Positions 8,527-17,591 of a stretch of 64,000 bases of DNA are shown one piece after another. This stretch comes from a bacterium (GTDB taxonomy: Bacteria > Vulcanimicrobiota > Xenobia > Xenobiales > JADMJV01). The position numbers and the translations under genes were made by a program. The stretch spans positions 58,299-122,298 of the forward strand of contig JAFEBA010000021.1 in the NCBI GenBank assembly GCA_018266105.1, in the 5' to 3' direction. The notes under the pieces were generated by a model. The model was not told the origin of the DNA. It did not search any database and saw nothing but the letters and a program-made list of their open reading frames with translations. Each line of letters begins with the position of its first letter. Positions within the stretch are counted from its first letter, which is position 1.

Positions 8527-10380
8527 ATGGATTGGCCCTATCTAGCGCTCGCCGCCGTAGCTCTCACCGTTCTTTGCCCGTGCTGGACGGCTCTGGTGCT
8601 CTGTCTGGCCCTGGGAGGCCGCAAGCGCCTTCTGCTCTGCCTCTTGGTACCCTGGTGCCTCTGGCGAATTCAACCCGCGCCGCCCGACCCGCTCAGCCAG
8701 GTGGAAGGCATTCGGGCCCAGGTGGTAGCCCGCATCTGCGAAGCTCCGGTGAGTACACCCAAGGGCTGTCGCTTTGTGGCCGAAGTCCACCACTGGACGG
8801 ACCGGGTGGACGCCTTCAATGGTCGCTGGCTGGTGGACTGGAAGGGCGGCCAGGCCTCCGAAGTCGCACTGGGAGAGCTCTGGCACCTGCAGGGAGTGCT
8901 GGTGGATTTCAGCCCGCCCGCCTACCCCGGAGACTGGGACAGCGGTGCCTACTGGGGCCGCCGTGGCGTAACCCAACATCTTCGGATCAGCCAGGCGCGC
9001 TTTCTTCGGCCCAGCCCGGACCACCCACTTCAAGCCTGGCGTTACCGACTGACTCAACGCCTGGCCGACCGCCTGCCAGGGGAGGGCTCCGCTCTGCTGT
9101 GCGCGATTGTCTACGGAGACGGCAGTCGGCTGAGCGGCGAGGTTCAGGACCATTTTCGGCGCTCCGGGACCAGTCATCTGCTGGTCGCCTCCGGCAGCAA
9201 CGTGGCTGTATTTGTGGGCTTTGTCTGCTGGATGGGGGCTCGGGCCGGCTGGGGCCCGGTGCGCTGCGCCGGCCTCTGCTTATGGCTGGTGCCGGCCTAC
9301 GTGGTGCTGGCTGGAGCCGCCCCGGCCATGCTTCGAGCCGGAGCCATGGGCTGGCTGGCGCTGCTGGCGCGCTGGAGCGGCCATACCGTCTCGCTTGGAC
9401 GCTGCCTGGCCCTGGGTAGCCTGGGGGTCCTGCTCTGGGACCCCAACTTCATCTTCGACGTAGGTTTTCAACTGAGTTTTGCGGCCGTGGCCAGCCTGGC
9501 CTGGTTGACCGGTCCGGTAGCCGACTGGCTCCCTCCCCAAATGCCTTTGCGCAATGCTCTGGCCGCCTCGCTGGCCTGCACCCTGGGGGTCATGCCGTGC
9601 TCAATGTTTGTATTCCACACCCTTCAGCCCTTATCGCCCCTGGCCAACCTGTGGATGGCCCCGCTGGTCGAGGGACTCTTGCCGGTCGGCCTGGGGCTGT
9701 CAGCGCTGGACCTGCTCGAACCGCGCCTGGGCCAACTGGCCGTCCTGCCACTCAAGCCCTGGCTCTGGCTGATTCTGGCCTCAGCCCGGCGCTGGGCCCT
9801 GTGGTCACCACAGATCCAGGTTCCCGACCCCGGCCCGATGGGCTGGTTGGCCTGGCTTTTCTTCCTCACGCTGGTTTGGATGGGGCCGCGCCTGGTGACG
9901 GTCGCCGGCGCGGCTGGCCTGGCCCTTTTCAGCCTGATCCAGCCACCCGCCTCAGAAACGCTGAGAGTGCGGTGGTTCTGGCTGGGCCGCAGTCCAGCCG
10001 TATGGCTGAGCCAGGGCACCAACCAGGCTGCCTTGCTTTGCAGCCACGATCAGGATCCGCTGCTGGAGAGATTCCGCCTCGCCCAGGGTTGCGCCCCTTT
10101 TCAATGCGTGCTCAGCCTCGAGGATCAACCGCGTCGATGCTTTTGGGCGCAGGGCTGGATGGAAGTCGCAAGTGATCAGCTGATCTACCATCACCAGGGG
10201 ACGGCGCGCTTCGGGCTGGTGCTCAACCCATCGGATTGGGATGGCCTGTCCTGGGGTCTGGACAGCAAGGGCGGCTGGGTCTGGGGAGGGGGCCAGCCTC
10301 AGGAACTATTGCGCGGCCAGGCCAGACAACTCTGGCTCCAGCATCGCCAGCTCTGGATCAGGGCTTGGAACTCTTTTTGA
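8527..10380 (+). CDS. ComEC/Rec2-family DNA-uptake channel protein
   Basis: Polytopic membrane protein of the ComEC/Rec2 family, the inner-membrane channel that takes up single-stranded DNA in natural transformation. The N-terminus has hydrophobic helices followed by a soluble DUF4131-like segment. The competence domain is recognisable from FRRSGTSHLLVASGSNVAVF near residue 215 (usually Gly-x-x-His-Leu-Leu-Ala-x-Ser-Gly), followed by about eight helices and PLSPLANLWMAPLVEG. At 617 residues it is shorter than classic ComEC. Its last 140 residues sit where the metallo-beta-lactamase-like domain would be but show no HxHxDH motif. It may therefore be a channel with an inactive C-domain. It overlaps the convergent downstream gene by 23 bp. 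Confidence 0.82.
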   Translation: MDWPYLALAAVALTVLCPCWTALVLCLALGGRKRLLLCLLVPWCLWRIQPAPPDPLSQVEGIRAQVVARICEAPVSTPKGCRFVAEVHHWTDRVDAFNGRWLVDWKGGQASEVALGELWHLQGVLVDFSPPAYPGDWDSGAYWGRRGVTQHLRISQARFLRPSPDHPLQAWRYRLTQRLADRLPGEGSALLCAIVYGDGSRLSGEVQDHFRRSGTSHLLVASGSNVAVFVGFVCWMGARAGWGPVRCAGLCLWLVPAYVVLAGAAPAMLRAGAMGWLALLARWSGHTVSLGRCLALGSLGVLLWDPNFIFDVGFQLSFAAVASLAWLTGPVADWLPPQMPLRNALAASLACTLGVMPCSMFVFHTLQPLSPLANLWMAPLVEGLLPVGLGLSALDLLEPRLGQLAVLPLKPWLWLILASARRWALWSPQIQVPDPGPMGWLAWLFFLTLVWMGPRLVTVAGAAGLALFSLIQPPASETLRVRWFWLGRSPAVWLSQGTNQAALLCSHDQDPLLERFRLAQGCAPFQCVLSLEDQPRRCFWAQGWMEVASDQLIYHHQGTARFGLVLNPSDWDGLSWGLDSKGGWVWGGGQPQELLRGQARQLWLQHRQLWIRAWNSF

Positions 10381-11065
10381 TCAAAATCTTCAATCCACCC
10401 CGATGACCACCTTCAGGAGCAATCGCAACGATGTCGGTCGAGCCCTCACCCAGGCCGGGCTTGCGAGCATGAACGACCAGCTGGCGCGCCTTGCGCGTGG
10501 ACTCAAACTGCACCTCGACCACGAAGTGACCCGCCCGCGGGTGTTTCATTTTCGACCAGTCGAAGGTCTGCTGATAGGGAATCTCGGGCAGGTCAACCGT
10601 AACCTGCACGTCGTTCACATTATTGGAACCCTCGATCTCAACCGAGCCCTCCACCTGCAACTTGAGAGCGGTCAGGTTGGGAGTGGCGGCCGGTCGAGCC
10701 GCGGACCCTCGGCCCGGCGCTCCGGGCGTGCGCCAGCCCACCACCATCCAGCCCAACCCAATCAAAATCAGCAGGCCCATAACACCCTTCACGGTTTGGG
10801 AAGGGAACATGTCCTGCAGGCGCTGGCCCAAACTGGGGCGGAATTCTCTACGTTCGGCCGGGCCAGCGTGATACCGGGTGCTCGCGGGACGAGACTGCAC
10901 CTTAATCACCGGCTCGGGAGCACCATCCACGGCTTCGCGCAACTCAATGACGGTGTAGCCTCTGCGGTGGGCAATTTCACGGGCATCCGCCAGGCTCTGC
11001 GCCTCCATCGTTCCCCGCCGAATCTTGCCTTCGGCGTCGCTTACTTGAAAGTGGAAACGTGCCAT
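10358..11065 (-). CDS. Single-pass membrane protein with GspF-like N-terminal domain
   Basis: Unrecognised 235-residue protein. Residues 1-45 (MARFHFQVSDAEGKIRRGTM, then LADAREIAHRRGYTVIEL) closely resemble the small N-terminal domain found at the start of type II secretion/type IV pilus GspF/PilC proteins. A linker and one transmembrane segment follow (VMGLLILIGLGWMVVGW near 95-112), then a Pro/Ala linker and a soluble, probably beta-rich C-terminal domain of about 115 residues. It has none of the GspF cytoplasmic helical domains, so it is not itself a GspF. The topology suggests a cytoplasmic N-domain and an extracytoplasmic C-domain. It is convergent with the ComEC-like gene and divergent from smc. 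Function unknown; a link to pilus or competence assembly is only a guess. Confidence 0.72.
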   Translation of the reverse strand: MARFHFQVSDAEGKIRRGTMEAQSLADAREIAHRRGYTVIELREAVDGAPEPVIKVQSRPASTRYHAGPAERREFRPSLGQRLQDMFPSQTVKGVMGLLILIGLGWMVVGWRTPGAPGRGSAARPAATPNLTALKLQVEGSVEIEGSNNVNDVQVTVDLPEIPYQQTFDWSKMKHPRAGHFVVEVQFESTRKARQLVVHARKPGLGEGSTDIVAIAPEGGHRGGLKILIKKSSKP

Positions 11066-11203
11066 CGCGCACCTATTTTAGGCGAGCCAAGCAAATCTCC
11101 TCGGCAGGATTCGTCAGGGCACCCCTCGTACGAACAGACGTTTCGCAGGAAAGCCTGTGTTTATTGAAAATTACTCAACACACCCCGCCAAAGGATTTCA
11201 ATT

Positions 11204-14200
11204 TTGTTCCTTAAACGCCTGGAACTCTATGGCTTCAAGACCTTCTCGCAGAAAACCGAGATCGATTTCACACGCGGTTTTCTGGCCGTGGTGGGTCCCA
11301 ACGGCAGCGGCAAGAGTAATCTGACCGACGCCATTCGCTTCTGCCTGGGCGAGCATAGCGTCAAGGCCATGCGCGCCACCAAGCTGGAGGAACTGGTCTT
11401 TGCCGGTTCACCCACCCGCAAAGGCGCGCCCTATGCTGAAGTCACCGCCATTTTTGACAACAGCGATCAGGTGCTGCCTCTGGACCTGGCCGAAGTCGCC
11501 ATTACGCGTCGCCTGGAAGCCGACGGCGACAGCAAATTTTTTATCAATCGCACCGCCTGCCGGCTACGCGACATCCACGAAATGCTCATGGGCAGCGGTG
11601 TGGGCCCGGGCAGCTTCTCGGTGCTGGGCGGCAAAGAAGTGGACATGGTGCTTTCCACTGACCCCAAAGAACGTCGCAGCATGCTGGAAGAGACGGCCGG
11701 GGTCAATCGCTATAAATTCCGCAAACGCGAGGCTTCCAGGCGGCTGGAAAAGACCGCCGCCAACTTGACCCGGCTCTACGACATTCTGCGCGAACTGGAG
11801 CTGCAGCTGGAAGAGAGCGAAAAACAGCTGGAACGCTACCGGAAATACAAGGAAGCTCAAGTCGAACTGAAAGCTCTGGAGCTGGAGCTGGCCATTCAGG
11901 AATGGAGCCGGCTGCAACAGCAAATCGAAGATCTTCGGGCCAAGCTGGTAAAGGCCAAAGCTCAAGTGGCCGAGCTGGAAGAACTGTCGGAACAGGCTCG
12001 CCACGCCCTGGAAGCAGCCTCGATGGAAAAGCGCCGCCGTGACGCCGAGCGCGAGCGTCTGCTGGGGGGCTGCGCCGAATTGCGCGAGAAAACCAGCGTC
12101 ACCCGGGCCAACCTGGACTCGCTGGTCAAGCGCCGCGACGAGCTGGAACACTCCGCCCAACACGCTGAAAGCCGTCTGGCCTCGGCCGAACAGCGCATGC
12201 AAGACTGCGAACGCGAGCTGGAGGCGGTTCTGGTAGCCTTACCCGAGGCAGCCAGCGAGCTGGAGAGCGCGCGTGAAAAGCTTCAGCAGGCGCGTCAGGA
12301 TCGTGAACAACTGCCGCTGCAGGGCCACAGCCCTCACGCTCAACTGCGCCAGCGCCTGGCCGCTCTCGAGAAAGAGCAGCACCAGGGGTTGGGCCGACGC
12401 GAGACCCTGCGCGCTCGACAGGAAGCCGACGACGAGCGCATCCTGGAGCTGATTGAGCAGCGCGAAGCAGCCCGCAAGGAGCTGATGGAAGCCAGCAATG
12501 AAGCCGAAATGGACGGCGAGCTGGTGGAACAGCTGCAAGAAGCGGGCAGCCTGACCGCCCAGGTTGAAATCGAGAAGAAGCAATTGGAACAGCAACTGCT
12601 GGAAGTCCAGCAGCAGCATCGCGAGCTGGAGCGCCAGCGCCGCCCTCTGGTCAGCAAACTGGCCGAGCTGGAGGCCTTGCTGGATGACGGAAGCGGCCTG
12701 CCTCCGGCCGTGCGTGCCGTGCTGCAATGGAAAGACCCTGGAATGATGGGACTGCTGGGCCAGCTGGTCAAAGTTCCATCCGGGCTGGAACAGGCTTTTG
12801 AGGCGGCCCTGGGGGGGCACGTTAATGATGTGATCACCCGCGACCGCCGGGTGGCCTCCAACCTGATTGAACGCCTGAAGCAGGAGCGCATCGGCCGCGT
12901 CACTTTCTGGCCGCTGGACCTGGAACGCATGCCTCCGCCGCCTCCTCAACTCCCTGATCGACGGGGCGTGGTCGGCCTGGCTATGGAACTGCTGGGCTTT
13001 CCACGAGAAATCGAGAGCGTGCTGGGCGAAATGCTGGGCCGCACGGTCATCATGGAGGACATGCCCACCGCTCTGCACCTCTACGATCGATGTCGCGGAC
13101 GCCGCCCCCACCTGGTCACCCGCCAGGGTGAATATCTTAATCCGTCCGGCGCCCTCACTGGTGGGGCCACTCGTCAAAATCAGTCGGGACTTCTGTCTCG
13201 ACGGCGGCTGCTGGACGAAGCCCGCCAACAACTGCAAAAACAAGAGATCGAGCTTCAGCGCTGCCGCGACCGGGAGGAACGCCTGCTGGCCGAACGCACC
13301 CAGGCCGACCAGACCCTGCAGGCGGCCCGCGAGGCATTCCGTTCGCTCAAGGCCGAACTGGCCGACCTGGAGGCCGAGGGCAAACGTCGCAATCAGGATC
13401 GCGAACGTTTGCAACGAGGTCTGGACAAAGCCGAGGAAGAGCTCAAGATGCTCCAGCTTCGCTCCCAGTCGGCCGATCTTGAGCTGGATGAACTGGAAGA
13501 GAAGCTGGCCGGGTGGAGCGTGGAAAAGGCGGAGCTAGAGGGTCAGTTGACCCAGTTCCAGGAGGAAGAAGCCCGCCTGCAGGCTCTGCGCGAAGAACTG
13601 CAGAGCCGCTTGAGCGAATGCGAACTGGATTATGAGCGACGCCGCCAGACCCATCAACAGCTAGAAGGCGAGCAACTGCGCGTGCGCCAGCGCAAGCAAG
13701 AGCTGGTGGACGACCAGGCTCAGGCCGAGCTGGAGGCCCAGCGCTGCCGTCAACTGCTGGGGGGCATGCACTCCGAGCGCGAAGGCCTGCAAACCCTGCT
13801 GGAGTCTCTTGAAGCCGAGCTTGAAGAACGCCAGCAGCAGCTGGAGAAACAGCGTTTGGAAAACCTGGAGCGAGAGGCCGCCTGGACGGCTCTGGCCGAG
13901 CAGGTGCGCCAGCTCGACGATGATCTGCGCACCCGCCAGAACCAACAAACCAAGGTGGAAATTGAACTGGCCGGACTTGAAGCGCGCCGCGAGGAGGCCC
14001 TGGAGCGCCTGGGCGACGTGCCTGAAGGCGAGGAGGTCAAGCCCACCAATCCCATGACCCCGGCCGAACTGGACAAAGCCAAGGCGCGGGCGAACCGACT
14101 GCGCAACTTCTTGGAAAACTTTGGATCGGTCAACCTGGGTGCTCAAGAAGACCACGAGCGCCTGCTGGAACGACACACTGACTTGAAATCCCAGGTGGAC

Positions 14201-14767
14201 GATCTAGAGGAAGGTGCGGCCAGTCTGCGGGCCATTATGGCCGAGCTGGACGCCATTACCGTGGTGCAGTTCAAAGAAACCTATGACAAGGTCAACGAGG
14301 TCTTCGCCAAGGTCTTCGTGGACCTCTTCCAGGGCGGAAACGCCCGCCTGGAGCTGTGCAACCCCGATGACCTGCTGGAATCCGGCGTGGAAATCGTGGC
14401 CTGCCCGCCGGGCAAGCGCCTGCAGAACCTGCAGCTGCTGTCCAGCGGCGAGCGTGCCCTCTCGGCCATGGCCTTCCTGCTCTCGTTGCTGACCATTAAG
14501 CCCAGCCCCATCGTCATTCTGGACGAATTGGACGCACCCCTGGACGACTCCAACGTGGAGCGAGTGGCCAGTCGCCTGGGTGGATTCTCAAGCTCTTCGC
14601 AGTTCCTGGTGATCACTCACAACCGCAAAACCATGGAGTTTGCCGACCGGCTCTACGGCGTGACCATGGAGGAACCGGGTGTCAGCCGAATTCTCTCGGT
14701 CAAGCTGACCAAGGATGGGGAATACGCTCCCACCGAAGCTCCCCAGAAAGAAGAAGTCAATGTCTAA
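11204..14767 (+). CDS. smc: Chromosome segregation ATPase SMC
   Basis: Structural maintenance of chromosomes protein, the ATP-driven DNA-loop-forming condensin core; 1187 residues, full length. Order: head-N with Walker A GPNGSGKSN near residue 32; a first long coiled coil of Glu/Arg/Gln-rich heptads; the hinge at about 500-660 with its Gly-rich GGATRQNQSG end; the second coiled coil; and head-C with the signature LSSGERALSAMAF near 1078 and Walker B PIVILDELDAPLD near 1102. The signature reads LSSGE rather than the usual LSGGE. The start is a TTG with AAGGA 8 bp upstream (11191-11195); the next residues FLKRLELYGFKTF match family N-termini. It overlaps the following gene by 8 bp. The scpA/scpB partners are not in the window. 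Confidence 0.96.
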   Translation: MFLKRLELYGFKTFSQKTEIDFTRGFLAVVGPNGSGKSNLTDAIRFCLGEHSVKAMRATKLEELVFAGSPTRKGAPYAEVTAIFDNSDQVLPLDLAEVAITRRLEADGDSKFFINRTACRLRDIHEMLMGSGVGPGSFSVLGGKEVDMVLSTDPKERRSMLEETAGVNRYKFRKREASRRLEKTAANLTRLYDILRELELQLEESEKQLERYRKYKEAQVELKALELELAIQEWSRLQQQIEDLRAKLVKAKAQVAELEELSEQARHALEAASMEKRRRDAERERLLGGCAELREKTSVTRANLDSLVKRRDELEHSAQHAESRLASAEQRMQDCERELEAVLVALPEAASELESAREKLQQARQDREQLPLQGHSPHAQLRQRLAALEKEQHQGLGRRETLRARQEADDERILELIEQREAARKELMEASNEAEMDGELVEQLQEAGSLTAQVEIEKKQLEQQLLEVQQQHRELERQRRPLVSKLAELEALLDDGSGLPPAVRAVLQWKDPGMMGLLGQLVKVPSGLEQAFEAALGGHVNDVITRDRRVASNLIERLKQERIGRVTFWPLDLERMPPPPPQLPDRRGVVGLAMELLGFPREIESVLGEMLGRTVIMEDMPTALHLYDRCRGRRPHLVTRQGEYLNPSGALTGGATRQNQSGLLSRRRLLDEARQQLQKQEIELQRCRDREERLLAERTQADQTLQAAREAFRSLKAELADLEAEGKRRNQDRERLQRGLDKAEEELKMLQLRSQSADLELDELEEKLAGWSVEKAELEGQLTQFQEEEARLQALREELQSRLSECELDYERRRQTHQQLEGEQLRVRQRKQELVDDQAQAELEAQRCRQLLGGMHSEREGLQTLLESLEAELEERQQQLEKQRLENLEREAAWTALAEQVRQLDDDLRTRQNQQTKVEIELAGLEARREEALERLGDVPEGEEVKPTNPMTPAELDKAKARANRLRNFLENFGSVNLGAQEDHERLLERHTDLKSQVDDLEEGAASLRAIMAELDAITVVQFKETYDKVNEVFAKVFVDLFQGGNARLELCNPDDLLESGVEIVACPPGKRLQNLQLLSSGERALSAMAFLLSLLTIKPSPIVILDELDAPLDDSNVERVASRLGGFSSSSQFLVITHNRKTMEFADRLYGVTMEEPGVSRILSVKLTKDGEYAPTEAPQKEEVNV

Positions 14768-15452
14768 GCTGCTCTCACTGCTCTCGCGCAAGTTCGCCCT
14801 CATGGTCAGTCTGCCGCGCAACGAAGCCCGGTTGGCCGAGGCGGCCGTCAAAGCCGGCGCTCAATGCCTGAAGGTGCACATCAACTGTCACCATTTTGCC
14901 AGCGGAACCACCTTCAAGTCCTGGAAAGAGGAACGTAAGGCCATTCTGGAGGTGCTGGCAGCGGTAGAGGTGCCGGTCGGCATCGTCACAGGTGAAGAAA
15001 CCCAGCCCGAGGCCGACGACCTGCTGGACATCCAGCAGCAGCGCTTTGATTTCTGGGACCTGTTCGCAAAGTTCACTCCCCCGGGCCATCTGAAGCTCTC
15101 GATGGGACGCATGGTGGCGGTCGACAGTGGCTGGACCCCGGACCTGATGAAGGCGCTGGAGCAAATCGGAATCCACATCATCGAGGGTTCCGTTATCCCC
15201 AAGACGGAATACCGCACTCCCTTGAATCTTGTGGACCTGGCCACCTACCTGCGGCTCACCCAGGCCAGCAACATGCCCGTGCTGATCCCCACTCAAAAGG
15301 CGGTCAAGCCGCACGAGGTGGGTGCGCTGCAGAAGGTCGGCGCCGCTGGGCTAACCATTGGCGCGGTGGTGACCGGGCTGGACGAAGAGAGTCTGCGCGA
15401 GGCAACCCGAGGCTTTGCAGAGCACATCGAGGATCTACCGCCCAACCAGTGA
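14760..15452 (+). CDS. Predicted TIM-barrel-like protein of unknown function
   Basis: Hypothetical cytosolic protein of 230 residues. The alternating beta/alpha pattern, with AAVKAGAQCLKVHIN near residue 30, VEVPVGIVTGEE near 70, IGIHIIEGSVIP near 135, and a Gly-rich end GAAGLTIGAVVTG near 200 resembling a phosphate-binding loop, suggests a (beta/alpha)8 barrel of the phosphate-binding type. I do not recognise a specific enzyme. The ATG at 14760 overlaps the smc stop by 8 bp (the next gene starts inside the last codons of smc), and the DUF4127 gene begins 10 bp after its stop. Translational coupling suggests a three-gene unit. An earlier in-frame ATG at 14715 lies inside smc and is unlikely. 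Confidence 0.7.
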   Translation: MSKLLSLLSRKFALMVSLPRNEARLAEAAVKAGAQCLKVHINCHHFASGTTFKSWKEERKAILEVLAAVEVPVGIVTGEETQPEADDLLDIQQQRFDFWDLFAKFTPPGHLKLSMGRMVAVDSGWTPDLMKALEQIGIHIIEGSVIPKTEYRTPLNLVDLATYLRLTQASNMPVLIPTQKAVKPHEVGALQKVGAAGLTIGAVVTGLDEESLREATRGFAEHIEDLPPNQ

Positions 15453-15462
15453 ACAGTCGCTG

Positions 15463-16776
15463 ATGCGAGATTGGCTCTACATCCCACTGGACGACCGGCC
15501 CTGCTGCTGGCAATTTCCCCAGCGTCTGGCCAGCCTGGAAATGCCTCCGAAAGAACTGTTGGGGAACTTTCAGGAACCAGGTGACGGCGACGCTTTGCTC
15601 GACTGGCTCGAGGAACAGGCATCAGGCGCGCCGGGCGCCATCATCGCCACCGATATGTTGCTCTGGGGAGGATTGGTGGCCTCCCGCCATCCCACCGGAG
15701 ACCTGCGCAAAGCCCTGCAACGACTTCAGCGCCTTTGGGAAATCCGCCAGCGTCACGATCTGAGGATTCTGGCTTTCCAAACCATCATGCGCAATGCTCC
15801 CACCCAGACCACCACCGAGGAGATGGAATGGGCCGAAGCCATCGTAGAATTCTCCCAAGACCCGGAGAACGAAGTGCTGCGTTCGGCCATCCCCTCCCAG
15901 GTTCTTTACGAATACATGCGCGTGCGCCAGCGCAACCTGAGAATCTATCGTGAAATGGCTCAGAACGAATGGCGCACCGATTATCTGGTCTTCGCCCTGG
16001 ATGACAGCAAGACGTCCGGCTGGAACCTGGCCGAACTCAACTCCCTGGGCAGTGTGAACTCTCTGCCGGGCACCGATGAGACCGGCCTGCTGCTGCTCTG
16101 CCGGGCCCTGGCCAAACAGCGTATCATCCAGGTGGACTGGTCGCACCCGGACCTGCGGCATCTGCAAGGACTGTATGAGGATCGGCCGGCTGCAGCCGTG
16201 CTCAAAGCTCAAATGGAAGCAGCCGATCTACACGAGGGGACCTCAGATGATCAGCTCTGGCTGTACGGTCGGCCTCATCAGCATCAAATCGAGGCGCGCT
16301 CCCAGCAGTACGCTGAGGTGGATGGGGCCTGGCTGGCCTACCTGGAAACCGCCCTGGAGGCGGGAGCCCGCATCGTGCTGGTGGATCTCACTTTCGCCAA
16401 CGGGGGCGACCTCTCTCTAGGCCAGGCCTTGCGAGAGCGCGGTCTATGGTCCAAACTGGCGGGCTATTCGGCCTGGAACACTCTCGGGAACCGGGTGGGA
16501 TGCGGCCTGGCCACGCTGGCATTGGAATCCAGCCGGGAATTCCTGGCCGAGCGCGTGGCCGACGACCTTCTTTACCAGTCCGATTTCCGCTGGAAAGCAG
16601 CCCAAAAACTGGGCCACCCCGGACTGACCCTAAGCCAACACGAGGTCAACCGGGTGGAACGCGAGATTTTTCCGGCCCTGCGCGAGCGTTTGCAGACCTA
16701 TCTGCCGGCACACTGCAGTTTTCGTCTGCCCTGGAGTCGACTGTTCGAGGTGGAGTGCGAGTCCAGATTCGAATAA
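15463..16776 (+). CDS. DUF4127 family protein
   Basis: Cytosolic protein of 437 residues matching my memory of the DUF4127 family. It has an IPLDDRPCCWQFPQRLA start, a PPKELLGNF segment, DMLLWGGLVASR near residue 65, FALDDSKTSGWNLAE near 180 and GYSAWNTLGNRVGCGLA near 345. The biochemical role of the family is not known to me; the alternating acidic clusters and Asn/Asp-rich turns look like an enzyme. The start is the ATG at 15463, 10 bp after the preceding gene; an upstream in-frame ATG at 15415 overlaps that gene. It is probably the last gene of the smc transcript. Confidence 0.78.
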   Translation: MRDWLYIPLDDRPCCWQFPQRLASLEMPPKELLGNFQEPGDGDALLDWLEEQASGAPGAIIATDMLLWGGLVASRHPTGDLRKALQRLQRLWEIRQRHDLRILAFQTIMRNAPTQTTTEEMEWAEAIVEFSQDPENEVLRSAIPSQVLYEYMRVRQRNLRIYREMAQNEWRTDYLVFALDDSKTSGWNLAELNSLGSVNSLPGTDETGLLLLCRALAKQRIIQVDWSHPDLRHLQGLYEDRPAAAVLKAQMEAADLHEGTSDDQLWLYGRPHQHQIEARSQQYAEVDGAWLAYLETALEAGARIVLVDLTFANGGDLSLGQALRERGLWSKLAGYSAWNTLGNRVGCGLATLALESSREFLAERVADDLLYQSDFRWKAAQKLGHPGLTLSQHEVNRVEREIFPALRERLQTYLPAHCSFRLPWSRLFEVECESRFE

Positions 16777-16823
16777 ATATTTGACCAGGAAGTCCTTTTT
16801 CTTGACCCGAACGACCGCCTTCC

Positions 16824-17591
16824 ATGTTTCACGCGTTCTTTACCGCCAATGGTCTGGCCACCTTAGCCACACTGTCGGTGCTGGAAGTCATCCTCGGCAT
16901 CGACAACCTGGTGTTCATCGCCATTCTGGTGGCCCGAATCGAACCGGAACGACAACCGGCGGCCCGGCGGATCGGCCTGGGACTGGCGATGATTACTCGC
17001 TGCATGTTGCTGGCCACCATGTCTCACCTGGCCCACCTGACTCATCCCACGGGTCTGACCGTACCCTTCACCGGACACCCCCTCTCTTTTCGAGATTTGG
17101 TGCTGCTGGGTGGCGGTTTCTTCCTGCTCTATAAAGCCACCAAAGAGATCCACGAAAAGCTGGAGGAGGATGAAGACGAAATGGAGGCCCCGGCCCACGC
17201 CAATTTCGTCAAAATCATCTTCCAGATTGTGTTGATCGACATCATCTTTTCACTGGATTCTGTGGTCACGGCCGTGGGCATCGCCGACGATCTGGAGATT
17301 ATGATTGCGGCCGTGATTTTAGCCGTGTTCGTGATGATTATCTTCTCCGGACCGATCAGCAACTTCATCAATCGCCACCCATCCATCAAGATGCTGGCGC
17401 TGAGCTTTTTGATTCTGATCGGTTGTATGCTGGTGGCTGAAGGCACCGGACATCACATCAACAAGGGCTATATCTATTTCGCGATGTTCTTTTCGCTCTC
17501 GGTGGAGTGGCTGAATCTAACCACGACCAAAAGGAAACGAGCTAAACGCGAGCTGAGGAAAGCCCAAGCTGCTCAAGCCGCAGGTCATTGA
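16824..17591 (+). CDS. TerC family integral membrane protein
   Basis: Polytopic membrane protein of 255 residues in the TerC family, whose members are linked to metal-ion efflux and tellurite resistance or to membrane-protein insertion stress. Diagnostic stretches are LSVLEVILGIDNLVFIAIL (helix 1, acidic residue plus Asn) and its pseudo-repeat VLIDIIFSLDSVVTAVGIAD near residue 138. The central cytosolic loop is strongly acidic (EKLEEDEDEMEAP), and there are about seven helices. The short C-terminal tail is Lys/Arg/Ala-rich. Its last 50 bp overlap the 3' end of the convergent amidase gene. No obvious Shine-Dalgarno precedes the ATG. Substrate unknown. Confidence 0.9.
   Translation: MFHAFFTANGLATLATLSVLEVILGIDNLVFIAILVARIEPERQPAARRIGLGLAMITRCMLLATMSHLAHLTHPTGLTVPFTGHPLSFRDLVLLGGGFFLLYKATKEIHEKLEEDEDEMEAPAHANFVKIIFQIVLIDIIFSLDSVVTAVGIADDLEIMIAAVILAVFVMIIFSGPISNFINRHPSIKMLALSFLILIGCMLVAEGTGHHINKGYIYFAMFFSLSVEWLNLTTTKRKRAKRELRKAQAAQAAGH

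Noticed and set aside
8415..9419. 334-codon plus-strand ORF overlapping hemL and the ComEC-like gene
   Set aside because: Ser/Arg/Pro-rich shadow frame; the overlapping 8527 frame encodes transmembrane helices and the competence signature.
12239..13414. 391-codon minus-strand ORF inside smc
   Set aside because: Antisense shadow of the coiled-coil codons (Leu/Gln/Phe runs complement Glu/Lys/Gln codons); smc is intact on the plus strand.
16826..16834. TGTTTCACG near the TerC start considered as a parS half-site
   Set aside because: Only the first half matches the 16-bp consensus; the second half reads CGTTCT-like sequence and not GTGAAACA.
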